In this document: positions 6,776-11,954 of the stretch, piece by piece
Numbering within the stretch: position 1 is the first letter of the stretch
Layout of the letters: each line of letters opens with the position of its first letter
NCBI GenBank assembly: GCA_002473165.1
Contig: DKSD01000001.1
Location: forward strand, 1-11,954
Direction of reading: 5' to 3'
DNA from: Succinatimonas sp. UBA7265
GTDB lineage: Bacteria; Pseudomonadota; Gammaproteobacteria; Enterobacterales; Succinivibrionaceae
DNA length: 11,954 nt
Position numbers and translations under genes: made by a program
The notes under the pieces: model-generated
The model's database searches: none
The model's input: only the letters and a program-made list of their open reading frames with translations
What the model was told of the DNA's origin: nothing

Positions 6776-7690
6776 TCAGCCCCTGAAGGCTTTCTCAAGC
6801 GGCGGCACGACCTGCTTTTTGCGGGACATCACGCCGTCAAGCCATCTTGAGGAGGCGCTGGCTCCGAGAGCCTTGAGCACGAGATCCTCATGATCGGAGG
6901 CGGTAAGGACTTCAGAGCCTTCTTTCATGATGTCGGTGAGCACCAGGATGGCGCTGTCGCGGCCTTCGGATTTCACTTTGGCAAGCTCGGATTGCAGCGA
7001 GGCTTTGAGCTCGGGGGTGATCATGTCAAGGGAGATGAGCTCGAGCTGGCCGATGCCGACTTTGTGACCGGACATGTCGAAATCTTTGAAATCACGGAAT
7101 ATCAGATCGCGCGGCGAGGCGTTGAGGTTGGACTTGGCCTTGAACATGTCCATGCCCAGGGCATTTACATCCTTGACGCCGGCAATTTTGGCGAGCGCGG
7201 CGGCCGCTTTTTTGTCGGCCTCAGTGCAGGTCGGGCTCTTGAAGAGCACGGTGTCAGAGAGGATGGCGCAGAGCATGGCGCCTGCCAGATCAGCGGGAAT
7301 TGCGGCCTTGTAGTACTCGGAGAGCTCATAGATGACGGTGTTGGCGCAGCCGTAGGGCTTGATGTAAGCCTCAAGCGGGGCGTCGGATGTCACGTCGCCG
7401 AGTTTGTGGTGATCGATGATGCCTTTGAGAGTCGCCTCTTTGAAATCGTCAGGGGCCTGACCCAGATCGGAGTAGTCTACGAGATACACGTCGCGGCCTG
7501 CGACAGAGTGCACGACTTCGGGGGCTTTCAGGCCGAAATGATCTAGCACGAATTTCGTCTCAGGAGCAGGCTCTCCCTGGGCGGCGGCGGCCACGTCAAG
7601 GCCGCGGCTGCGGTAAAGGTTGGCGGCAGAAAGGGCCGCGACTATCGAATCAGTGTCAGGATTTTTGTGTCCTAAAACCAGTGCGCTCAT
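6776..7690 (-). CDS. ppaC: Manganese-dependent inorganic pyrophosphatase (family II)
   Basis: Hydrolyses pyrophosphate to two phosphates in the cytoplasm, pulling biosynthetic reactions forward. It is the DHH-type, Mn/Co-dependent family II enzyme, unrelated to the E. coli Ppa fold. The 304 residues fit family II enzymes without regulatory CBS inserts (about 305-310). Metal ligands are visible in GHKNPDTDS (H8, D12, D14), VYLVDYSD (D72) and the DHH motif IIDHHKLGD (D93, H94, H95). AILSDTVLFKSPT follows, with D146. The C-terminal DHHA2 domain (about 190-304) ends with the substrate-binding SRKKQ (289-293). All catalytic residues are intact. A promoter with a perfect -10 lies upstream and a hairpin terminator follows. 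Its own promoter and terminator suggest a single-gene transcript. Confidence 0.97.
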   Translation of the reverse strand: MSALVLGHKNPDTDSIVAALSAANLYRSRGLDVAAAAQGEPAPETKFVLDHFGLKAPEVVHSVAGRDVYLVDYSDLGQAPDDFKEATLKGIIDHHKLGDVTSDAPLEAYIKPYGCANTVIYELSEYYKAAIPADLAGAMLCAILSDTVLFKSPTCTEADKKAAAALAKIAGVKDVNALGMDMFKAKSNLNASPRDLIFRDFKDFDMSGHKVGIGQLELISLDMITPELKASLQSELAKVKSEGRDSAILVLTDIMKEGSEVLTASDHEDLVLKALGASASSRWLDGVMSRKKQVVPPLEKAFRG

Positions 7691-7736
7691 GAATCACCTC
7701 GGAAAGTTTTATATGCGGTTGCAAATGGTGTGGAAC

Positions 7737-7765
7737 ATTATAGGGGCGCGCAAGGCGCAAATAAA
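7737..7765 (-). promoter_or_regulatory. sigma70 promoter of ppaC
   Basis: On the minus strand a perfect TATAAT (7742-7737) lies 17 nt after TTTATT (7765-7760, 3/6 match to -35). The predicted start near 7730 gives a leader of about 40 nt with GAGGTG before the ATG. The -10 is strong and the -35 is weak. Confidence 0.6.
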
Positions 7766-7797
7766 GGGCGGCGGCAGGGCGTTCAGGCCACCCTGGC

Positions 7798-7827
7798 AAA
7801 AAAAACCGGGCCGGGGCCCGGTTTTTT
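7798..7827 (-). terminator. Rho-independent terminator of the HPr gene
   Basis: On the minus strand CCGGGCC pairs with GGCCCGG, flanked by an A6 tract and followed by T8. It begins about 12 nt after the HPr stop. The A-run and T-run would also let it act in the opposite direction. Confidence 0.92.
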
Positions 7828-7839
7828 GCGGATCTTTGC

Positions 7840-8100
7840 TCAAAGATACTCTTCGAAAGCCTTTTTCATGGCGGCGGCGGCGTTTTGCTCATCTTCGCCC
7901 TTGCAGGTTACCTTGATGGTGTCGGCGCAGCGGATCCCCATGCCCAGCAGCGCAAAAATGCCGCTCTTAAGCGAAGCCTGGCGATCCCGGTTCTGGATGC
8001 TGACATCTGACTTAAAACCGCTGGCGGCTTTAATGATGGCTCCCGCCGGACGGGCGTGCACGCCGTCCCGGTCTTTAATGGTGTACTCGAATTCAACCAT
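7840..8100 (-). CDS. HPr-family phosphocarrier protein
   Basis: HPr proteins relay a phosphoryl group from PEP via enzyme I to sugar-specific EIIA proteins of the phosphotransferase system. At 86 residues the length is typical. The active-site segment is DGVHARPAG with H15 and R17; the second signature is SLKSGIFALLGMGI with S46 in place. GEDEQNA near the C-terminus is also HPr-like. No enzyme I or EII gene is nearby, so it could be general HPr (ptsH), nitrogen-type NPr or a regulatory HPr. I leave the symbol blank for that reason. The start is preceded by GGAA with a 6-nt spacer, and the GG lies in the arm of a hairpin. ihfA lies upstream on the same strand; a terminator follows. Confidence 0.93.
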   Translation of the reverse strand: MVEFEYTIKDRDGVHARPAGAIIKAASGFKSDVSIQNRDRQASLKSGIFALLGMGIRCADTIKVTCKGEDEQNAAAAMKKAFEEYL

Positions 8101-8106
8101 GCTGCG

Positions 8107-8123
8107 TTCCGGTCTTTGACCGG
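8107..8123 (-). promoter_or_regulatory. Hairpin covering the HPr ribosome-binding site
   Basis: On the minus strand CCGGTC and GACCGG form a perfect 6-bp stem with an AAA loop (8123-8109). The last two G's of the 3' arm are the start of the GGAA ribosome-binding site, 6 nt before the ATG. Folding could limit ribosome access. The fold is seen; its effect is inferred. Confidence 0.45.
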
Positions 8124-8266
8124 CCTTAAATCAGTAGTTCTAAATAATCAACACGGGCATCTGAAGCGGTCCGGATGCTTTCCGCGTTCCGGGCATGGTC
8201 TGCATGCCCTCTGCCGCAGTTCCCGGTTTAGACCGGAAAATTCAAAACGGCAAGCCCAAAAAACTT
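8124..8266 (-). other. Structured ihfA-HPr spacer with related inverted repeats
   Basis: No ORF or clear terminator is seen. Two further hairpins are present: a 7-bp perfect stem GGGCATG/CATGCCC with a 5-nt loop (8191-8209) and a 5-bp stem CCGGT/ACCGG with a 4-nt loop (8223-8236). Together with the hairpin at 8107-8123, their arms share TTCCGG- or CCGGT-like sequence. No T-tract follows any of them, so ihfA and the HPr gene may be co-transcribed. A conserved leader RNA or repetitive element is possible. Confidence 0.4.
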
Positions 8267-8554
8267 TCAGTCCTTGGCGTCAATGCGGTTGCGCAGCTTC
8301 TGGCCTGCCTTAAACGTGGTCACGCGGCGCGGGGTGATCATCACTTCTTTGCCGGTCTTGGGGTTTCTCCCGGGGCGGGCGCTCTTTTCTTTAAGCTCAA
8401 AGTTGCCAAAGCCGGTGAGCTTTACGATCTCGCCGTGGGCCAGGGTGGAGGCGATGGTTTCAAAAAACTGATCCACAAACACCTGAGCCGTGGGTTTGGG
8501 AAGCTGGAGCTTGGTGATCAGGCGCTCCGCGATTTCTGCACGAGTTAATGCCAT
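8267..8554 (-). CDS. ihfA: Integration host factor alpha subunit
   Basis: IHF alpha pairs with IHF beta to bind specific DNA sites and bend them sharply, shaping transcription, replication and recombination. The 95 residues fit. The sequence tracks E. coli IhfA: MALTRAEIAE start, GEIVKLTGFGNFELKEK core, and RPGRNPKTGKEV arm with intercalating P65 and R60/R63, then ITPRRVTTFKAGQKLR. LTGFGNF plus the arm sequence and MALT start favour IhfA over HU or IhfB. In many gammaproteobacteria ihfA follows pheT; here it stands apart, upstream of an HPr gene. The start follows AAGGAA. An extended -10 lies about 80 nt upstream. IHF also serves many integrases and conjugative relaxosomes, though nothing here links it directly to the trb genes. 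Confidence 0.93.
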   Translation of the reverse strand: MALTRAEIAERLITKLQLPKPTAQVFVDQFFETIASTLAHGEIVKLTGFGNFELKEKSARPGRNPKTGKEVMITPRRVTTFKAGQKLRNRIDAKD

Positions 8555-8632
8555 AGTTTCCTTCTTATACCTTTTTATAAGTTAAGCGGGATAAAGCGCG
8601 CCGCCTGGCAGTGCCAGAACAGCTAAATTCAG

Positions 8633-8641
8633 ACTATATCA
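8633..8641 (-). promoter_or_regulatory. Candidate extended -10 promoter of ihfA
   Basis: On the minus strand TG-A-TATAGT (8641-8633) forms an extended -10 element with a 5/6 hexamer. An overlapping upstream TATACT (8646-8641) is a second candidate. No good -35 is visible for either. The leader would be about 70 nt. Confidence 0.4.
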
Positions 8642-8825
8642 GTATATTAGCCCATTTTTGATGATATTCCATTTATTTCTATTGAATTTCTGAAAAAAAT
8701 CCGCCGCCACGCACAAAAATTTCAGCGCCGCAGGGGAGTGTAAACAGCCCGCACAGCGCATTGGCAAGCCAAATAAAGGCCATTGGCGCCCTTAGTGCCG
8801 CAGCGGCTCGGATGTAATAAAAACC

Positions 8826-8834
8826 TGTTAAAAT
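8826..8834 (+). promoter_or_regulatory. Candidate extended -10 promoter of usg
   Basis: TG-T-TAAAAT matches an extended -10 (hexamer 5/6) about 29 nt before the usg start. No -35 match is found at the usual spacing. AAGGAG at 8851-8856 is the ribosome-binding site, 6 nt before the ATG. Confidence 0.35.
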
Positions 8835-8862
8835 TGCAGAGTTTAAAGAAAAGGAGAGAGAA

Positions 8863-9870
8863 ATGCCGCTTAAAATTGCGATCTACGGGTACGACAGCGA
8901 TGTGGGCAGACTGGTCCTTGAGACCATGGAGGAGCGCAAATTTGAGGTCGCGGATCTGTTCCCGCTTTCGCCGCTCTCAGGCCAGTATGACGCGGTGACT
9001 TTAGGCGGCGAGAATTACATGATCAGGGGCGTTGACGATTTTGATTTCTCGCAGGCTGACGTGGCGCTGTTCCTGACCACGCCTGATGAGAGCGAGCGCC
9101 TGGCTCCGCAGGCCCGCAAAAGCGGCTGCATCGTCGTGGACGGCTCCAGGCTGTTCTCAACTGATCCCGCCATTCCGGTGATCGTGCCGGAGCTTAACCC
9201 TTTTGAGGTAAAAAACGCCATAGAGCCGCGCCTGGTGATCCCCGCATCCTCCGTGACGTCGCTCATCGCGCTGTGCGCTGCGCCGCTTGCAGACGAGTTC
9301 GGCCTTGAGCGGCTTTCAGCCTCGGTAATGGAATCCGTATCCGAGCAGGGCCGGCTTGGGACTGAGACTTTGGCGCACGAGACCGTGCGCCTGTTAAACG
9401 GGCAGGGGCCTGAGCATGACGGCTTTGAGGCCCAGGTGGCCTTTAACCTGCACACCCGCGTGGGCAAGGCGCAGAGCGACGGCTATACAGAGCACGAGCA
9501 CACGGTCATGGAGCAGTTAAAGCACATGCTGGGCGCGCTTCCCGGCGGCATAGACGTTACGGCTGTGCAGGTCCCGGTTTTTTACGCGCATACCGCGGTC
9601 ATCCATGTCGATCTTAAGGAGAGCACCGGCATCAAGGCGGTGAAAGAGGCGCTCTCAGGCTGCGAGTGGATCGCGCTTAGGGATGACAGCGAACAGCTGA
9701 CGCCGGTGACTGACGGTGTCACCGAACGCAACGTCCTCGTGTCGCGCGTCAGGGCGCACGGGCGCAGCGGCAAGGCTTTCAGTTTCATTGCCATGCTTGA
9801 CAACCTGCGCCGCGGCGAGGCAGTCAGCGTGGCGGAGATCGTCTCCTTGCTTGAAAAAAGCCTCAAATGA
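8863..9870 (+). CDS. usg: Usg-like protein (non-catalytic aspartate-semialdehyde dehydrogenase homologue)
   Basis: The 335 residues align end to end with my recollection of E. coli Usg, a paralogue of aspartate-semialdehyde dehydrogenase (ASADH) whose function is unclear. An N-terminal Rossmann region (1-125), a central segment with VPELNPF (108-114), and QVPVFYAHT (236-244) are recognisable. The catalytic NPNCST block of true ASADH reads IPASSV here (126-131): the cysteine is replaced by S129, so dehydrogenase activity is not expected. The dinucleotide loop GATGAVG has become GYDSDVG (9-15), losing its middle glycine. In several gammaproteobacteria usg lies between asd and fimV-truA, and fimV is indeed next, which supports usg over asd. 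The ATG follows AAGGAG. No catalytic role should be assigned. Confidence 0.88.
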   Translation: MPLKIAIYGYDSDVGRLVLETMEERKFEVADLFPLSPLSGQYDAVTLGGENYMIRGVDDFDFSQADVALFLTTPDESERLAPQARKSGCIVVDGSRLFSTDPAIPVIVPELNPFEVKNAIEPRLVIPASSVTSLIALCAAPLADEFGLERLSASVMESVSEQGRLGTETLAHETVRLLNGQGPEHDGFEAQVAFNLHTRVGKAQSDGYTEHEHTVMEQLKHMLGALPGGIDVTAVQVPVFYAHTAVIHVDLKESTGIKAVKEALSGCEWIALRDDSEQLTPVTDGVTERNVLVSRVRAHGRSGKAFSFIAMLDNLRRGEAVSVAEIVSLLEKSLK

Positions 9871-9892
9871 GCACGAAAATTGCTTAGCTGGC

Positions 9893-9924
9893 AAAAAAAG
9901 GCGCTGCGTCAATTTCACAGCGCC
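9893..9924 (-). terminator. Terminator-like hairpin pointing back into usg
   Basis: GGCGCTG (9900-9906) and CAGCGCC (9918-9924) form a 7-bp stem with an 11-nt loop. Read on the minus strand the stem is followed by T7 (9899-9893); on the plus strand no T-tract follows. It would stop transcription coming from the fimV side on the minus strand, although no minus-strand gene is seen there. On the plus strand it would leave usg-fimV read-through possible. Confidence 0.5.
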
Positions 9925-9969
9925 GCGCGCTGATTAAAATGAGGCAGTAAGCATTGCACTGAGGGAAAA

Positions 9970-11954
9970 ATGCGGGCTTTGAAGACAATTCTGCTGGCGG
10001 CTGTGATGGCGCTGCCGGTGGCGGTTTTTGCCGCCGACGACGGGACATTCACCATTAATATCCAGGGGCCGGACGACGGGAACTCAGCTTCCGCCTCTCA
10101 GACCTTCCAGGCTGCGCCTGAGCGCATCCAAGAGCCGCCGCTGCAGCAGGAGACGCGCAGGAGCGGCCGCGATCGCGCCCGCTCCGTGGCGCGGCAGACC
10201 GCCACTTCCCTGGCATCAACCCCGGCTGCACGCACCCAGACTGCGGTTCCCGCAGCGCAGTCTCAGCAGCAGCCCGCGGCCGCCGCTCCCGCCGCCGGCG
10301 CGGAGCGCAGCGGCGCGTACAACGTGCGCGGCAGCGACACGCTGTGGTCGATCGCCACCCGGTACCTGCCTGCCGACCGCTCGGTCAATGAATTCCAGAT
10401 CGCCGCATCCATATACCGCAATAACCCTCAGGCGTTTGTGGACGGCAATGTAAATCGCATCAAGGCAGGCAGGATCACCATTCCGCCTTTGAGCGAAATG
10501 GCCCGGGAAAATCCCAAAGTCGGCAGCGATCTTTTAGCCCGCGGCTCAGTGGCTATGCCGCCTTTGGACGCGCCCAAGCCGCAAAAACCTCAGGAAACCG
10601 TTCCCCAGGGCACTTCTCCTGAGGCAGTGGCGGCGCGCTCGCAGGCCATCCCCACTTTTACCGCGACCGAAACCATGATCCGCAACGCGCAGGAACAGCG
10701 CCGCCAGGAGCGCGAGCTGCGCGATGAGCAAAACGCCGCGGCCCAGGCCGCGCAGGCCAATCCCAAAGGTGCCTCAGAGGCCGATCTGGAAGCTGCCAGG
10801 CAGGCGGCGCAGCAGGCAGCTGTTTCCTCACCGGATCAAAAAACCGGCGATCCCGCCGCCAAAGACGAAGGCAAAAAAGATCAAAACAGGGACACCCCCG
10901 CCAGCGCTGCTTCCGAAAAAAAACCTGAAGACGCGCTGAATGTTGCCGGAACCAGGCAGGCTTTGGATGCTGACACGCTCAAACTGATGTTTGACGGGCA
11001 GAAAAACGCGCTGGACCTGAAACTCGCGGAAGTTGACCGCAAACTGGTGCAGGCCATCGACCGTATGCAGCGCTCCAATGATGCCGCCACTTCCGCGGCT
11101 GACGCATCGGTGGCCGGGCTTTCCAAACAATATGACGCCACGCTGGCGACGCTGCAGCAGAGCCTGACGGAACTGCGCGGCGCGGTGTCCAAACTCGAGC
11201 GCGAAACTGACAGAGTGCGCGACATGGCGCTGGCCACTGACGAGAAGCTTGAGGAGATGCAGGTGCGCCTTGCCAACGGCAACGTCGCGCCGGTTAACAG
11301 CTCCGCCTATCAGCGTTCGCTCATCATGATCATCGCGGGTATCGGCCTGCTGACGCTGATGCTGCTAGTGGTGTTCGTGTTCTTCAAGATCAAGAGCCGT
11401 CAGCGCAACCGCAGCATCCAGACGGACATGATCGACGATGAGGACAACGCGGCCGAGAACGAGGGCGATGACAAGCTGCTCTCCGACACGGTTACGACCG
11501 GAGTCGCTGGCGATCTCGCTGCGCAGGATGCCGCAGCTGCGGAAGAGCAGCAGGCAGCTGAAGGCGCGCCTGATGCAGATCAGCAGGCCGCAGGCACTGA
11601 GGCTGCTGCTGATGCCGGCGCGGAAAACGCCGGGCAGGCCGCAGCAGACGGCGGCGCCGCTGCCCGGAGCGCCGCTCCTGAGGGCGGCGAAGCCCCGGCC
11701 GCGGCCCCTGATGATGCCGCGGCGCAGGAGGCCTGGGACAAAGCCGCCGCCGAAAAAGCCGGCACTGACGCCGCGCAGGCCGCCCCGGATGCCGACAAGT
11801 CCGCCATGGACGACTGGGCTGCCGCCATGGCCGAGCAGGAGAAAGCAGAGACCAAACAGGCTGACGTCGGCAGCGGCGACGGCAACGATGCCTGGGCCGC
11901 CGCCATGGCCGAGCAGGCTCAGGGTGAAAAGGCCGCCGCCGCGCCTGAGCCTCA
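9970..11954 (+). CDS. fimV: FimV/HubP-like polar hub protein with LysM domain (partial, C-terminus beyond right edge)
   Basis: FimV/HubP proteins sit at the cell pole, binding peptidoglycan outside and recruiting pilus, chemotaxis or chromosome-segregation factors inside. 661 codons are visible and open to the edge. Domains in order: signal peptide 1-21 (VFA before A22); low-complexity Pro/Gln/Ala/Arg linker about 22-116; FimV-type LysM 117-174 (YNVRGSDTLWSIATRY, IYRNNPQAFVDGNVNRIKAG, ITIPPL); charged Gln/Ala-rich linker 175-330; coiled coil about 331-436; membrane helix 451-472 followed by KIKSR; then an acidic Ala-rich tail. The tail holds AWDKAAAEKA, DDWAAAMAEQ and DAWAAAMAEQ around W589, W616 and W642. 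The ATG follows GAGGG with a short spacer. The folded domain usually found before the LysM in FimV appears to be absent. Position after usg supports fimV; the TPR end lies outside. Confidence 0.9.
   Translation, partial: MRALKTILLAAVMALPVAVFAADDGTFTINIQGPDDGNSASASQTFQAAPERIQEPPLQQETRRSGRDRARSVARQTATSLASTPAARTQTAVPAAQSQQQPAAAAPAAGAERSGAYNVRGSDTLWSIATRYLPADRSVNEFQIAASIYRNNPQAFVDGNVNRIKAGRITIPPLSEMARENPKVGSDLLARGSVAMPPLDAPKPQKPQETVPQGTSPEAVAARSQAIPTFTATETMIRNAQEQRRQERELRDEQNAAAQAAQANPKGASEADLEAARQAAQQAAVSSPDQKTGDPAAKDEGKKDQNRDTPASAASEKKPEDALNVAGTRQALDADTLKLMFDGQKNALDLKLAEVDRKLVQAIDRMQRSNDAATSAADASVAGLSKQYDATLATLQQSLTELRGAVSKLERETDRVRDMALATDEKLEEMQVRLANGNVAPVNSSAYQRSLIMIIAGIGLLTLMLLVVFVFFKIKSRQRNRSIQTDMIDDEDNAAENEGDDKLLSDTVTTGVAGDLAAQDAAAAEEQQAAEGAPDADQQAAGTEAAADAGAENAGQAAADGGAAARSAAPEGGEAPAAAPDDAAAQEAWDKAAAEKAGTDAAQAAPDADKSAMDDWAAAMAEQEKAETKQADVGSGDGNDAWAAAMAEQAQGEKAAAAPEP
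11815..11917 (+). repeat. Two near-identical 25-bp direct repeats in the fimV tail
   Basis: TGGGCTGCCGCCATGGCC at 11815 and TGGGCCGCCGCCATGGCC at 11893, each followed by GAGCAGG, differ at one position in 25 (start-to-start distance 78 bp, in frame). They encode WAAAMAEQ twice. The near-perfect DNA match suggests recent duplication or strong constraint on both codons and protein. Confidence 0.75.

Larger units (their letters stand above)
8555..8862. other. Divergent intergenic region between ihfA and usg
   Basis: This 308-bp gap has no convincing gene. The ihfA side is AT-rich (8621-8700). It contains two -10-like sequences on the minus strand, a CTGGCA/TGCCAG dyad (8605-8617) near the predicted ihfA start, two CATTGGC direct repeats 22 bp apart (8759 and 8781), a TTGGC-AA-GCCAA palindrome (8761-8772) and an extended -10 for usg. 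No RNA gene was recognised. Confidence 0.6.

Noticed and set aside
6890..7546. 218-residue plus-strand frame opposite ppaC
   Set aside because: It is antisense to an intact gene with all catalytic motifs, has biased composition from the complementary strand, and shows no recognisable domain.
8759..8787. CATTGGC direct repeats and TTGGC-AA-GCCAA palindrome upstream of usg as a regulator site
   Set aside because: Spacing of 22 bp fits two helical turns, but no known consensus matches and the elements are short enough to be chance.
8863..9870. Annotation as catalytic aspartate-semialdehyde dehydrogenase (asd)
   Set aside because: The catalytic Cys is replaced by Ser and the nucleotide loop is degenerate; sequence and neighbour fimV fit Usg better.
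11580..11906. 108-residue minus-strand frame within fimV
   Set aside because: Ala/Ser-only low-complexity antisense of the Ala-rich FimV tail; no start signal or domain.

Overview
The window looks like chromosomal DNA from a gammaproteobacterium. usg followed by fimV, SstT, a RimO close to the enterobacterial sequence and an IHF-alpha subunit all point that way. A family II (DHH-type) pyrophosphatase and a lone HPr would suit a gut anaerobe of the Aeromonadales/Succinivibrionaceae type. That lower-rank guess is inference only. Coding DNA is GC-rich and spacers are clearly AT-richer.

Positions 1-3735 (minus strand) hold the first four genes of a P-type (Trb/VirB) conjugative type IV secretion operon, in the RP4 order trbB-trbC-trbD-trbE (virB11-virB2-virB3-virB4). 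The genes are packed tightly: a 3-nt gap, then TGATG and TAATG stop-start overlaps. trbE runs off the left edge, so 696 codons are visible. No coupling protein, relaxase, integrase or tRNA is visible. Upstream of trbB lie a candidate promoter, a hairpin that presents the Shine-Dalgarno sequence in its loop, and an AT-rich spacer that ends at the terminator of sstT. This spacer is the visible border between conjugation genes and housekeeping genes.

Positions 3966-8554 (minus strand) hold core genes: sstT (Na+/serine-threonine symporter), rimO (ribosomal protein S12 methylthiotransferase), ppaC (Mn-dependent pyrophosphatase), an HPr-like phosphocarrier and ihfA. Hairpin terminators follow sstT, ppaC and HPr. 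The ihfA-HPr spacer has no clear terminator but holds three small hairpins with related CCGG arms.

Positions 8555-8862 are a divergent intergenic region. On the plus strand follow usg, an aspartate-semialdehyde-dehydrogenase homologue that has lost its catalytic cysteine, and fimV, which runs off the right edge with 661 codons visible. FimV has a signal peptide, a FimV-type LysM domain, a coiled coil, one membrane span and an acidic Ala-rich cytoplasmic tail with Trp-centred repeats.

I see no CRISPR array, insertion sequence, tRNA or rRNA. No clearly new multi-gene system is evident. The most interesting points are the conjugation/chromosome border, the predicted circular TrbC pilin, the RNA hairpins at the trbB and HPr starts, and the FimV architecture.
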